Shown one piece after another: positions 46,229 through 57,466 of a DNA stretch of 64,000 nt (position 1 is the stretch's first letter; each line of letters starts with the position of its first letter). The DNA is taken from contig CM076192.1 in assembly GCA_038277395.1 (NCBI GenBank), forward strand, positions 55,351,119-55,415,118, given 5' to 3'. Origin of the DNA: Dryocosmus kuriphilus (Eukaryota; Arthropoda; Insecta; Hymenoptera; Cynipidae). The translations under genes and the position numbers were made by a program. Under the pieces are notes generated by a model. The model was not told the origin of the DNA. It made no database searches and saw only the letters and a program-made list of their open reading frames with translations.

Positions 46229-47075
46229 GGATGGAAGTTTTACTCGCACAAATCAGTAGCTCAAACTACAACCATACAAACCAGCACTATCCACCATTGC
46301 CGAGAGGAAGAGGACTACAAAACACAGCAGAAGCAGTTCCTCCTCAAATAACTGAAAACATTCGTCATGCATCAGCATGCGCAACTAACAGGATGTCGCT
46401 GAGAAATAAGAACCAAGATGAGGCTTCGCACAGAGGAAACGAAAAGCCAGATATCCAAGACGTATTATCTGTCTTCCAGGAAATAAATCAAATATGTGAT
46501 ATTGGTAAGCTCTTTGAAATCGCACTTAGACTAAAATAGAAACTATTAGGATGTAAAAATAATTTCCAAAGACTTCAAGTAATTAGTGAACTTGCTACTG
46601 AACTTGATGGATAGCTCTTCTAATACTAAAAAGCTCAAAATAGTACACTGGAACGTCAGTGGTCTAGAAAGCAACAAGCATGAAATACCAATATTCCTCC
46701 GCGACTATGATGTAGATATATTCATTGTTGGGGAAACATGGTTTAATAATAAATCCAAAGTAAGATTACCGGGATATAAATGCTTCAGGAAAGATAGACC
46801 TAGTAAACGAGCCGGGGGGGGGGGGGGGGGGGAGCTTTGTACATAAAAAAAACCATATTCCTTGCCTTGAAACCAAAATAGAAAATATTAAAACTTTTGA
46901 AGAGCATGCAATTCAGCTTGAAAATAAAATAACGATAGTAGCCATCTACATCCACCTAAGAGTACCATATGCACAAAAGAGCTAAATTACATACTTAATT
47001 TAAGCAATAAAGTCGTAGTAGGTGGAGATTTTAATGCTAAGCGTATTTCATGAAATTGCTATAATAATAATAAAA
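46229..47075 (+). pseudogene. Jockey-like LINE J5 fragment: ORF1 end and endonuclease start
   Basis: 46231-46539 is an ORF1 C-terminus (PDIQDVLSVFQEINQICDIG). 46586-46846 is an endonuclease N-terminus (KIVHWNVSGLESNKHEI, VGETWFNNKSKVRLPGYK) that runs into a run of about 19 G (46814-46832). Weak endonuclease similarity (GGDFNAK-like near 47022-47040) continues to about 47045. The same family reappears split at 50.4 and 58.5 kb. It is cut where the reversed J1 copy begins. Confidence 0.7.
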
Positions 47076-47084
47076 AAATGGCCG

Positions 47085-49480
47085 GGTAGTGTCATCATTA
47101 AAGTAACTATTTTTAGCTATTGCGAAGTCAATGCGGTCCGATTTATGTTTAGTATTATGGGGAAAAAGGTATGTGAATCTGGTGCAGATACGGACAGATT
47201 TTTGTCCGTTATGAATTGAAATAATTGCTTTCCGGTCTTGTTAGTTGTTCTGCTATTCCAAGCTACATGTCTCGCGTTGAAGTCGCCTGCAGCAATAACC
47301 GAGGGTGTAAGTTTAAAAAATTTTACTGTAATCATTTTTTGTAAATGATTTAGAGCAAGTTTGGTATAGCGAGATGATAGCATACGGATTTCCATGTATT
47401 TTTATTTGAATAGCAGTAGCTTCGAGAGTTTCTAGTTCGGGTATTATTAGTTCATGATGTTCAATATTTTCTTGAATTAAAATGGCGGTTCCCCTATTAG
47501 TGTTGCTCCTGTAAGATTTATAGCCACGTATAAGATTGACATGTAGGGATTCGCGGGAGTAAAGTTTCGCAGAGCAGGCATATGTCTATACTATTTTGAT
47601 AGAGATAAGTAGCTAATTCATGTCTTTTTTTATAGAAACCCTGTGCATTCCAAAAAATAATTTTTAATATGTTATTACTGGAGTTGTCCATTTTCGAAAG
47701 CGAGTGTTAATATATTATTAATAATCTCGGCGGTTGAATTTATTGCTTCGGTTAGGTTTATTTTTCCCCCCATTATATCGGTGGTCAAGGTCGTGGCGCG
47801 ATCTAAAAGGCTTATTAAGTTGATTTTTATTATTTGGGATAGAGCAGTGTGAGTAGGCGCGGCTACTGGAGTGACTCTAGTCTGTGGAGTGGTTTTTAGT
47901 ACGGCGTTGGATGTTTTAACTTGTGTATTATTTTGCAGTTTATTAGTTGACTTTCTAGGTTTAGAATTGATCGCGCTTGGCTTAGATTGTTTCGCAGACG
48001 CTACAATTGTGCTGAAAAGCGGTAAATTTTGCGAAGGGGGGTTAAAAACTGGGGGATGTCTGCTTTTGCGGTGAGCTTTGCATCGGCGTAGTCTGTGGAG
48101 TAGGCTCTTTATTTTGAGTTACTACATTTTTAACTTCTTTAACATCTGAGGTTTTTAATTTATTTTTGTTTTGATTATGACTCGAGTTATGTTTTCTGGA
48201 AGCTTTCACAAACGCAGAACAGCCTCGATAGTTGGCGGGATGATCTTGCGAGCAGTTAGCGCAAGTGGCCGGAGCTTGTGGGTCTTTTGCGCAGCTTGAG
48301 CTACGGTGCGAGCCTCCACATTTGACGCAACGTGGGGTAGCGTGGCACATGTCGGAAACATGGTGGAATCTCTGGCATTTGAAACACTGAGAGGTTTCCT
48401 TTGGCTTAACATAGGGCTCCACTTTTATTTTTATAAACGCTAGGGACTGTTGGTTTAGAAGGTCTTTTGCCTGCGGCGAATTTGGGACCGTAAGAAGAAT
48501 CATAGGCAGGGCTTTTCTAGATTGTCGGTTTCTCATCCGACTGATAGTAGTGACTGTAGATCCTTCTTCCTGTAGTTCAGCAAGTACTGAATCTTGAGGG
48601 AAAGAAATCGGGATATTTCTAATGACGAGTTTAACAGGGGTTGATTCTATGTTCTTGTACAAATAGTACTCGAATCCTTCCTTTTCTAAGTTAGAAATGA
48701 CTATCCGATAGGCCTCTAAGTAGAAAACGCGAACGGAGCAGATTTTGGAGCCCACGTTGTAGACTATGGGCTTAAATTGGGTCGATTTTTTCAACAGTGT
48801 ATGCAGGACGGTGTAGGGATGATTGGCCTCATCCACCAGCATATTTATGGGGGGAATTTTGCCCAGCTCTGGTTTAACTTGGGTGGTCTTGGCGCTTGAA
48901 CCTGATGGTGCATTCCGTCTAACTGAATCGGGTTTGCATGGAGGGGACATGCTTATAATGGACGTCCTAGACGTCTTACTGCTTCCATCTATGGAAGTAG
49001 CGGATTGGCGTCGTCGCTTCCTTGATGACGCGATGGTGAAGCCATCGTCGTCCATCTTTTCTTCGTGCTCCAGAGGCATAATGCCTCCGAGCCGCCTGCC
49101 TTGCGTTGGGGTAGAGTTACAATGAGATTTTTCTTCGTCGTTTTAAAACCCTCACTTGCACAATCTTGCTACAAAGAGTACATGCAAGGTTAATTCAGGT
49201 TGATTCGTAGTTTTATTAACGATGGCAGAGCTTGCGAGCACGCGAAGTATACCGACGCCTACAAAGCAACTCGAACTTTGCCTTACCCCTAAGGTGGCCA
49301 TGCAACGAACCCAAACAGGACTGATACTCTCGAGTGCTTTTACAATTTTCTATCTTATAGCTACACTGAATTTAAAATTTTAATTTTAATTTTATCACTG
49401 ATTTAGACATGTTTGAATAACAAGATTATTTATCAATCGATGTCAGTCAACTTCGTCGACTAAGAAACAGAGCGAGATAT
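47085..49480 (-). mobile_element. Jockey-like LINE J1, copy 2, 3'-truncated
   Basis: Minus strand. The 5' leader is about 49110-49480 and is shared with the copy at 61.4 kb (for example actcgagagtatcagtcc and aaagttcgagttgctttgtagg on the element strand). Then come ORF1 (48042-49079) and the endonuclease up to SAPDSHTFFP and just past it. The rest of ORF2 is missing, because the left edge cuts the endonuclease near 47085. This is opposite to normal 5' truncation, so a later deletion or rearrangement is likely. Confidence 0.85.
48042..49079 (-). CDS. J1 copy 2 ORF1 (gag-like), C-terminally truncated
   Basis: A 345-residue frame giving the clearest view of J1 ORF1. It has an acidic/basic N-terminus (MPLEHEEKMDDDGFTIASS, SRKRRRQSATSID), a Ser/Pro-rich segment, an RRM-like domain at about residues 80-200 (YTVLHTLLKKS, then KLVIRNIPISFPQDSVLAEL), and three zinc knuckles at about 232-285 (CFKCQRFHHVSDMC, CVKCGGSHRSSSC, CANCSQDHPANYRGC). 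A Lys/Gln/Pro tail ends early by frameshift near 48042, compared with the tail in copy 1. In the family it coats element RNA. The element is otherwise dead. Confidence 0.75.
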   Translation of the reverse strand: MPLEHEEKMDDDGFTIASSRKRRRQSATSIDGSSKTSRTSIISMSPPCKPDSVRRNAPSGSSAKTTQVKPELGKIPPINMLVDEANHPYTVLHTLLKKSTQFKPIVYNVGSKICSVRVFYLEAYRIVISNLEKEGFEYYLYKNIESTPVKLVIRNIPISFPQDSVLAELQEEGSTVTTISRMRNRQSRKALPMILLTVPNSPQAKDLLNQQSLAFIKIKVEPYVKPKETSQCFKCQRFHHVSDMCHATPRCVKCGGSHRSSSCAKDPQAPATCANCSQDHPANYRGCSAFVKASRKHNSSHNQNKNKLKTSDVKEVKNVVTQNKEPTPQTTPMQSSPQKQTSPSF

Positions 49481-50430
49481 GGTAGAGGTCTGGTCATTCC
49501 ACGCAGAATCGATCTCTCTTAACAATCTCTTCAATTCGAGAATCAATCGTCAATCGTCGTGAGAATCGTCAATTATTAGAATCAATCCTTTGAATCTTCA
49601 CCGATTGATTTTCTCTTGACAATCGCACCGAAACAGCGAATGTCATGCTGGAGCGCAGATGGTAAAGAAAGACCGCCTCGTTCTTGTGTTCACTTGTGTT
49701 TGATTCCTTTGGGCCAACGTAACAGCCTTTCAAACTTTTAAGTCATTTTTGTAATATTGAGAACATTTCTATCAAACAAAAAATATATATATTTCGGTAC
49801 GCAGATATTTTCTACCTAATTTTACCATACAACCGACTCATTAGGCAATTATTAAAACCGTGAAAAGAGCGTCTCTTTGGATGTATACTTCAACAGAAAG
49901 GAGGTAAACCGTAATGAATATTGTTTAAAAAGTAGTTGAAAAAAACTTTTCCCAAGAAGTTTTTTTACGGTGAGATAGTCACTATTTTGACTACGTAAAA
50001 AACGATTTCACTTGAGTCTGAAAAATAAATTGGAGCGTTGCTAAATAGACAAAGTGGAAGATTAGTTCTAGGTTGACGGGCACGGAGGTACTACATACAC
50101 GAAGGTAGTAAAATAATTATTTTAAAAAATAAAGTTTTTAATTTTCAATTTTTTTAATAAGTCTGGACTTATGATAACTTTTTAATTAATTAAATGATTT
50201 GCTTTTTGTATTAGGAACTTGTAAGTTGTTGAATTATAATAAATACATGGGAGTGTATCGGTTGCAAGGTTTTAGAGCAGTCAATGACAAAAGTGCAAAG
50301 CAGAAATGAGAATATCAACAGTTACTATTATTTATCATTTTTTAAAAGTAATTTTGAATTGAAATAAAACAAATTTGCAAAAAAAAAAATCATTTTGCGT
50401 TGGAATCGATATTAGTTCTCTTATTTCTGT
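49481..50430. other. No gene seen
   Basis: AT-rich sequence. Several imperfect copies of gaatcaatcgtcaatcg and gagaatcgtcaatt lie at about 49535-49625. No open frame has a recognisable motif. Confidence 0.5.
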
Positions 50431-50439
50431 TATGCTGGG

Positions 50440-50868
50440 GTTGTCTTTACAGAGCGAATGAAGTATAGAGAATAGTTTTATTTTTGATACTCAACTTACT
50501 TTTTCTTCTGATTAAGCAAAAGAGAATACCTATCATCTTATGAACTTTATTTTTAATATTGTCTATATGTGCATGGTAATTTAACTTATTTTGCAAAATG
50601 GTTCCCAGATACTTGACCTTCGATTTAAGTTCAATTAGTTGATTATAAATTCAAAAATCAGGAATCTTTTCCTTCTTGTGCATATGCCTGAATATAATTA
50701 ACTCAGTTTTTTGAACGTTTATTTTTATTTTCCATTTATTGAAGTATTCGGCTAACGTATTTACGTAACGCTGAAGACTGACTACTATTTAGCTAGGCGC
50801 TTACTCATTGATGCTGTGTAGGCCGCTGTATCGTCGGCAAAACGGGATTACAGTATATACTATATAGT
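50440..50868 (-). pseudogene. LINE J5 RT fragment, 3' half of a split copy
   Basis: Minus strand: an RT palm end with a FADDTAAYTA-type box near 50825-50850, then thumb sequence with stops. It is interrupted at 50869 by the long-TIR element. The matching 5' half resumes at 58491. Confidence 0.65.
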
Positions 50869-51881
50869 CCAGTCAAATTAGCATTTTGGTGGGAAATGAA
50901 TCCTGCAGCTATCAAAAAAATTAGGCATTATCGAGGGCGTCAGGAACAATCCGAGCACAAATTGGACAGCGATTTTTGTACGCTTCGATATAGGGGGAGG
51001 GCTTAAGTTAAAAATTCGTGTTTTTTTTTCATTTATGCGTGGATTAAAGAAAACGAGTGCTTCGGAGAGAAAAAGTTTTTTAACAAAAGTTGTAGAGTGG
51101 GAAATTTCCCATAGGATTGTTCGAACGCCATAAAGCAAAATTAATTATTTTATTAATTATTCAATTATAACTAGTCATAAGTTGTTGAAAAATGCAATTC
51201 GAGTCTTCTTGTTTATTGGCAAATGTAGTATTTTAGTAGTACTACAATTGTCTCTTCAACCTATTTTCTCTATCTCTCGTTATTTCCGAATTATTAATTT
51301 TGTAATTGAAAAAGGGGCTTTTTTAATAATGCCCGTAACTTTTTCATCGAAGTCGGAAAAAAAAATCTATCGCAGTCAGGATCTCTTCTAGGAGGCACTT
51401 TTTACCGTAAATAACTTTTTTTAAATTTAATTCGTAACTTCGGTTCTACTTAATATTAAGAGCTCGAATTTGCACGGATTTAAGGGCAGCTTTAATCTAA
51501 CAATACGTGATAGGCTCAATATCGAGCCGCCATTTGTGTCTTCGGGGTAGCCGGTGAAAGTCAACCCTCGCCGCGAGCGCGCTCACTCTCCCGCTGCGGC
51601 GCAGGAGTGAGTTAGAGATTCTCCGCTTTTCCGAGGCTCGCGCGTATCGGCGCGAAAGCGACCAACGAAAAAAATAATGCCATATCTCACGAAGTACGGC
51701 TCCGATTTTGACACTTCTTTTTTTAAATCGCTAGAGTGCGTCGAAATGATAATAAACGTGATATTTTCAAACAATAATTTTCAACCCTTACAGGTGGAAA
51801 ATGCATTAAAAGATCTTTCTACTTTCTTCCTCGTGATTTGAATGTTAAAATCGAAACATTTCCTCATGATTTAAATTAAAA

Positions 51882-52443
51882 ATGAGCATCTATAGAAGTA
51901 ACAGCAAGGATTTACAGAAAATCGCTGAAAATTTCAATGATCCAAATGTAAATGCACAAGTTACAAAAGATATCGGAAATCGTATTCTTTTAGCTTTATA
52001 CGGATCCAACAATCAAAATGATTCATTGAACGATTTCCGATTCGTGATGCGTAACATCATTATACAGTTTATTATCAGGTACAAAATTGGCTAGGAAATC
52101 ATAAAAATCCATTAGATTGGGGCTGGACATTGAGTAAAAAAACGGAGTCGAACCTGTAAAAGTCGTTGGATCTTTTATACCCAACCAGTTGTTAGAATCA
52201 GTGGTGTGCAAATGTAAAACGGACTGTAAAAGTGTAAAATGCACCTGCAGAAAACATGGAGTCAATTGTAGCGAACTTTGCGCGAATTGTTTTCTAAATT
52301 GCACGAATGTAAAAGACATCACATTTATTGAAGACTGTGATGAGGACGACGTTATTGACGACGATACAATAGACAGCGGTAAATGCGAAGAGATACGTAG
52401 TGATGAAGAAGCTGTTCCGGCGAAAATTGCGAAAATAGAATAG
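51882..52443 (+). pseudogene. Cys-rich (CXC-type) transposon cargo protein, frameshifted
   Basis: The first frame (51882-52094) starts MSIYRSNSKDLQKIAENFND and includes NDSLNDFRFVMRN. A middle piece in another frame reads WLGNHKNPLDWGWTLSKK, followed by a stop. The last frame (in 52189-52443) has about ten Cys in 35 residues (CKCKTDCKSVKCTCRKHG, then CSELCANCFLNC) and an acidic tail. From memory, the order (helical part, WLG-x-NPL-[DE]-WGW, then a CKCKTxC...CxCRK..G..C Cys cluster) is seen at the C-terminus of many uncharacterised arthropod proteins. The role is unknown; zinc or DNA binding is an inference from the Cys spacing. It begins inside the left TIR arm. At least two frameshifts break it. 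Confidence 0.6.
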
Positions 52444-53481
52444 GATTAAGAAAAAAAGAAAAGAAACGTTATAGCAATGTAAGCGAATGTAGGTGGTAAT
52501 TTAAGTGATAAGGTTGATGTAAGTAAATAAATTACTCATTATTTAACAAGCATGCTTGCTTTTCTCATGTATAACCGCATAAAACGAAAATAAATATAAA
52601 AATGACATTCAAATGAATTATTCATCCATTGAAATCGATTGAGGGAAGATTTTTTAGCGAGAAAATGGCAAATGCTTTTTTCTATAGATGCTCATTTTCG
52701 ATCTTAACATTCAAATTACGAGGAAGAAAGTAGAAAAATTTTTAAACGCATTCTCCACCTGTAAGGGTTGAAAATTATTGTTTGAAAATATCACGTTTAT
52801 TATTACGAATTAAATTTACAAAAAGTTATTTTCGTTGCTATTTATTATAACAAATCGGATCCATTTTCAAATTTTGTAAAAAATTGCAGCTTTCGACTGT
52901 AACAAGTAGAAAATTCATCTGGGCTTTTGTTACCGAGTATTAAGCAATTAAACAATCTGCCTTAGTTGCAAAATGCAATTAAACAATGAATTTTTACGAA
53001 CAAATGAAAATATTGATTGTTTACAATAAAACGTACCCTACAGAAGAGATCGTGACTGCGTTCGATTTTTTTCCGACTCCGATAAAAATGTTACGGGCAT
53101 TATTAAAAAAGACCTTTTTTCAATTACAAAATTAATAATTTGTAAATGATGACAAATAGAGAAAATTGGTTGAAGCGATAATTGTAGTACTACTAAAATA
53201 CTACATTTTCCATTGAACTAAAAGACTCGAGTTGCATTTATCAACAACTTATGACTAGTTAAACTTTCTTGCGATTTTTCAGATAATAATTGAATAACTA
53301 ATAAAAAAATTAATTTGGCGTTATGGCATTCAAACACTCCTACACGCAAAAAAAGGAACCGTATATTTGACTGAAATCCGGGTAAATTCTACTGAACTTC
53401 CAAGTACTTATATGGGCAACAAGCCAGTTCAGCAGATTTTACAAGAATAGGCCACTAAATATGACCGCCATTGGTTGTTAA

Positions 53482-54036
53482 TCAGTAGATTTTACCGATC
53501 CAGTCGCTATTCTGCACTGTGCCTAGATGCTGCGTCGGCGTGGTACTGGTACCCCTGACTTTTCCTTCTTTTCGTTCCTCCAGAATGTATACATTTTCGC
53601 CTACCTGTTGCTTGACCCTGTAGGGCCCTTCATATATCGGCAGAAATTTTGCCATGGCTCCCGTCTGGGAATTTGACACGTTGCACGCCCTTGTCAAAAC
53701 CCACTCTCCTACCTTGAAGTTAATCCCGCGTTTCTTCTCTATTCTTTCCTTGATGACCCTTATTTGTACTAATCTGTCTGTTGCCCGTTTCTTACATATT
53801 TTAGGTAATGAGCTTATCCACCACCTTTCAGGCTTGCTACCCCATTTTGCTTCGTAGAGGGTTACTTTTGTAGTTTCATGCGGTATCTCATTTAGTATTG
53901 TCTCGATATTTTCTATTTGAGAGTGCCAAGCGTTGTGTTTGTCCTTAGGTAATAGTGTTCTCATCAATCGAGATATTTCTCGATTTACTCTCTCCACCAT
54001 GTTGGCTTTTGGGTGTCGGATAGAAGTTAAGATCAT
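53482..54036 (-). pseudogene. Gypsy integrase, C-terminal part
   Basis: 184 codons holding the end of the catalytic core, with the Glu region (IRHPKANMVERVNREI), and the C-terminal domain (FKVGEWVLTR, then LPIYEGPYRVKQQVGENVY). It is separated from the upstream part by a single frameshift near 54110, in an A-run. Its last residues run into the left direct repeat. Confidence 0.8.
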
Positions 54037-54053
54037 TTGTATTGTCCTCTCAG

Positions 54054-54899
54054 CTAATGCCTCGCCCCACTTCCTGCCGGTAAATTGAGTACCCCTATCA
54101 GACAGAACTTTTTTGGCTTTCCAATTTCTTGAATAAACGTGTCCAATTTTTTTATTGCTGCCTCACTCGTGGCCTTTCTCAATGGGTATAACTTGACATA
54201 TTTAGTGAAGGTATCAACCATAACCAAAATGTGTTCGTTCCCATACCTCGATGGTGTTAAAGGCCCAAAGAAATCAATGGAGAGGATCTCCAGAGGTTCT
54301 TTTGGCAAAATCGGTTGTTGAAGTGCCTGTAGTGGCGTCGCACGTATTTTGTTTCTCTGGCAGGAATCGCAGGTGTTCAGAATTTGTCGAATTTTCTTTG
54401 AAAGCTTTGGGTGGTAGAAATATTCTCTTAGAATTTGGCGTGTCTTTTCCGGTCCACAGTGTCCATAGGAAATATGACACTCCCAGATGAGTGATTTTAT
54501 AAGAGTCTGAGGGATATATATTCGTTTACTTAACCCATCTTGATGGTACAATATTCCATTGATTACGGTATACCGATCATCATTTATTTTTCTATTTTTT
54601 TGTATTTCGTCCCTTTTTCTTTTTATTTGATCGTCATTTTCCTGTAGCTGTCGGATGTCCAAGATTTTCTCTTTTATTTCATCACTTCCTTCATAGAGGA
54701 GTGCGTTTATGGTTACACGTGTTTCTTTTTTTATTTTATTCTGCGTCTCCTCTACATGTAATCGACTCAACAGGTCTGCCATGATGTTTTTTCTTCCTGG
54801 TAAATGTTCGAGAGTGATATCGTAATCCTGTATTGCGAGTATCCATTGTGTAAGTCTGGCATTTCCAAACTTGCAGGTGTTCAAAAATGTAAGAGCCAC
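54054..54899 (-). pseudogene. Gypsy RNase H end and integrase N-terminus
   Basis: 281 codons. The end of RNase H is ILAIQDYDITLEHLPGRKN, then ADLLSRL. The integrase zinc-binding HHCC follows (HISYGHCGPEKTRQIL, CDSCQRNK), then the first catalytic Asp (LSIDFFGPL) and VMVDTFTKY. It is in frame with the RT segment upstream, from which one TGA near 54938 separates it. Confidence 0.8.
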
Positions 54900-54941
54900 G
54901 TGGTCAGTTCTATTAATTATCTTAGCACCAAGGATATATGT

Positions 54942-56423
54942 TCAAAATTTTTGTAAGGACCACACAACGGCCAATAATTCTTTTTCAGTAGTGAAATATG
55001 CTATTTCAGGACCCTTTAAAGTTCTGCTGGCCAAGGTGATAATCTCTTTTCCCTTTTTATCATTCAGTTGATATAGTACGGCTTCCAATGCGTAGCCACT
55101 TGCGTCCGTTTCCAGGTAATAGCTTTTTTTTGGATCAGGAAAGTAAAGTAGTACGGATTCACAAAACAGCTTTTTTACTTTCTCAAACCTTTTTTGGATT
55201 TCTTCGTCCCAGTTCCAAGATACTCCTTTTTTGATAAGTACCAATAAAGGTACAATTTCAGAAGCGTGTTTACTACTAAATTTGGAATAAAAGTTGATAA
55301 GGCCCAAAAATCCTCCTAATTGTTTTACATTTTTGGGTGGCGGAAAATTCTGTATGTTCTCTATTTTCTCTGAATCGGGCTTAATGCCTTCTGTTGTCAC
55401 TATGAATCCTAAGAATTTGGTTTCTTTTTTAAAAAAATGTGACTTTGCTAGATTTAATGTCAAGTAGTGATTCTGTAGGCTCTTTAATATTTCTTCCAAG
55501 TGTATTAAGTGCTGAGCGTGTGACGCTGAGGTAATTAAGGTGTCGTCGACAAAAGATATTATGTGCTCCCCGAGACCCCGTAGAGCTCGATCTAATCCTC
55601 GTATTAACGCTGCCATACTTGTTTTCAGGCCAAAGGGAACGACTTTAAATTCATAACTCCTTCCTTTGTGTTGAAAGGCCGTGTATTGTCGGGAATCGGG
55701 ATGTAGAGGTACCTGCCAAAAGCTGCTTGTCATGTCCAGATTTGACATTATATTCATTCCTCGGCATTTTTGAAATAGCACCTCTGCTGGTTCAGGGCAT
55801 TCCCAGTCTTCAATGAGGATCTCATTTAGCTTCCTGGCGTCCAGGCATAATCTTACCGTCCCATCCTTCTTTATTACTGGGACGATTGGATTTATGAAGG
55901 GGCTGTAAGATCTCTCAATGATGCCCGTGTCAAACATTCTCTGTATCTCAAGGTCGACTTTTTCTCTGTAGGCCATTGGTACTGGGTAACTTCTACCTAC
56001 GAAGGGTTGTCCCTCTTTTACTTTTAAGATGTGCTCGTTTGACGTAAGTAATCCTGGCTGTTTTCTAAACACTCTTTTATATTTCCATAAAAGGTCTTTG
56101 AGTGACTTTTTTATATCTGGGTCTAACTCTTCGTTCTCTTTTATTTTCTCTTCTATCTCTTGCCATTCAATGTCGATATTTTCTGAGTTCGTTGTTCTTG
56201 GTGATTTTTCTTGTTCTTGATAAATTTCTTCTAACATTTCCATATTATGTATTTGATTTATCTTTCCATCTGTGCCGGATTGTGTAAAGTTATCTTCCTT
56301 TGTGATTTTAATGGGGCGCACCCGAATTGAGCCAACGGTCAGTATTTGAATTTTGCATTCCAGGGCCTCTTTTATTTTTGGTCCGAATTGAGCCAAAGGA
56401 GAGTTAACGCCGCATACCCCCAT
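54942..56423 (-). pseudogene. Gypsy reverse transcriptase and RNase H start
   Basis: 493 codons. RT motifs in order are PVIKKDGTVRLCLDARKLNE, NLDMTSSFWQVPL, FGLKTSMAALIRGLD and the catalytic SFVDDTLIT (FVDD), then LGFIVTTEGIKPD and GFLGLINFYSKF. RNase H begins at YLETDASGYALEAVLYQ and TLKGPEIAYFTTEKELLAVV. The N-terminal 80 residues link to the protease. One in-frame stop ends it. Its 5' side is disturbed by an insertion-like block (56343-57067). Confidence 0.85.
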
Positions 56424-57092
56424 TTTTGCGCCGAACGTATTTCCCCTCAGTGGAGAGAATCTGTTCCTTTATACTCAATCCTATATAAATCTGTTAATGA
56501 CCTAATTCGTCAATGATCATGATAGTCCTGTAATTGTATGTGAAAGTTGTCTCTAGGTCATGATGTTCTAAAAAAAAACGCACTGTTTAGGAACGTTTAA
56601 CTTATTTTGTAACTATATTGTATTGGTATGCGTTGTTGAAGTTATTTGCACTAATAAGTTAAAAATATTATTAACCAGCTGGAAAAGGGGTTGAGGGATG
56701 TTATTTGGTTAATAAGTTTAAAATATTATTAACCAGCTGGAAAAGGGGTTGAGGGATGTTATTTGCGTTAATAAGTTAAAAATATTATTAGCCAGCTGGA
56801 AAAGGGGTTGAGGGATGTGGGGTACTTCTATCTTCAGACACTTGGTAATGGCCAAATTGATTCTTTAAAATGCATAAAAAACACTTTAAAAATAATATTA
56901 AGCTTTCAAAAATTCAATATTTGAATATTATATTCCTAATTGTACAAAGGACAATAGGCATTCGGATAGCGTAGTGGGGGACCACGTAGTGGAGGAGGCC
57001 GGCCTTGTCCCTTGGCTACCTGTCTGAAAGATTAGCTCAATTCGGGACGAGAAAAGGTAGGGTGGTTGACTGTTGGCTCAATTCGGGCGCAC
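56316..57092. repeat. Inverted-repeat-bounded block with three 58-bp tandem repeats
   Basis: gcgcacccgaattgagccaa (from 56317) returns inverted at 57068-57092. Two more copies of the aattgag core lie at about 56386 (same orientation) and 57034 (inverted). Inside, units containing aataagtt and ccagctggaaaaggggttg begin near 56642, 56701 and 56760, 58-59 bp apart. It probably inserted between the protease and RT of the Gypsy element. Confidence 0.6.
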
Positions 57093-57099
57093 CGTTTTA

Positions 57100-57237
57100 A
57101 TGCAGGGCCGCCCATTCAAGTAAGGGAAGGTCAGTGTTTTTGTGTCCAGGTCGATTTTGGTTCTGTATTGATTCAATACATCAATCCCCACTATGCATGA
57201 TCTTGATAGTTTGGGTACCACTAGGAAAGGTATTTGT
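57100..57237 (-). pseudogene. Gypsy protease, C-terminal fragment
   Basis: The minus strand reads VPKLSRSCIVGIDVLNQYRT, which is the ILG-[IT]-D end of a retroviral-type aspartic protease, followed by a linker. The active-site DTG half is missing. Confidence 0.6.
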
Positions 57238-57466
57238 ACACGCAAAAAAAGGAACCGTATATTTGACTGAAATCCGGGTAAATTCTACTGAACTTCCAAG
57301 TACTTATATTGGCAACAAGCCAGTTCAGCAGATTTTACAAGAATAGGCCACTAAATATGACCGCCATTGGTTGTTACCTGTACGAATTCTCAAGTGGTGC
57401 TGACTTGCGGATCAGTAGATTTTACCGATCCAGTCGCTATTCTGCACTGTGCCTAGATGCTGCACT

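Larger units (their letters stand above)
53341..57466 (-). mobile_element. Gypsy-type LTR retrotransposon, gag missing
   Basis: Direct repeats (tacacgcaaaaaaaggaac ... ctagatgctgc) lie at 53341-53533 and 57238-57466. They are almost identical, except for 35-36 bp missing from the left copy. Minus-strand pol lies between them. The order on the minus strand is protease C-terminus (about 57100-57237), RT, RNase H and integrase, as in Ty3/Gypsy. Gag and the protease active site are absent, because the right repeat directly follows the protease end. The repeats do not begin TG, so calling them LTRs is tentative. Confidence 0.75.

Noticed and set aside
46814..46832. Runs of G or C (also 37957-37986, 41230-41247, 62803-62821) as biological signals
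   Set aside because: They are most likely slippage or assembly artefacts. They interrupt frames and differ between repeat copies.
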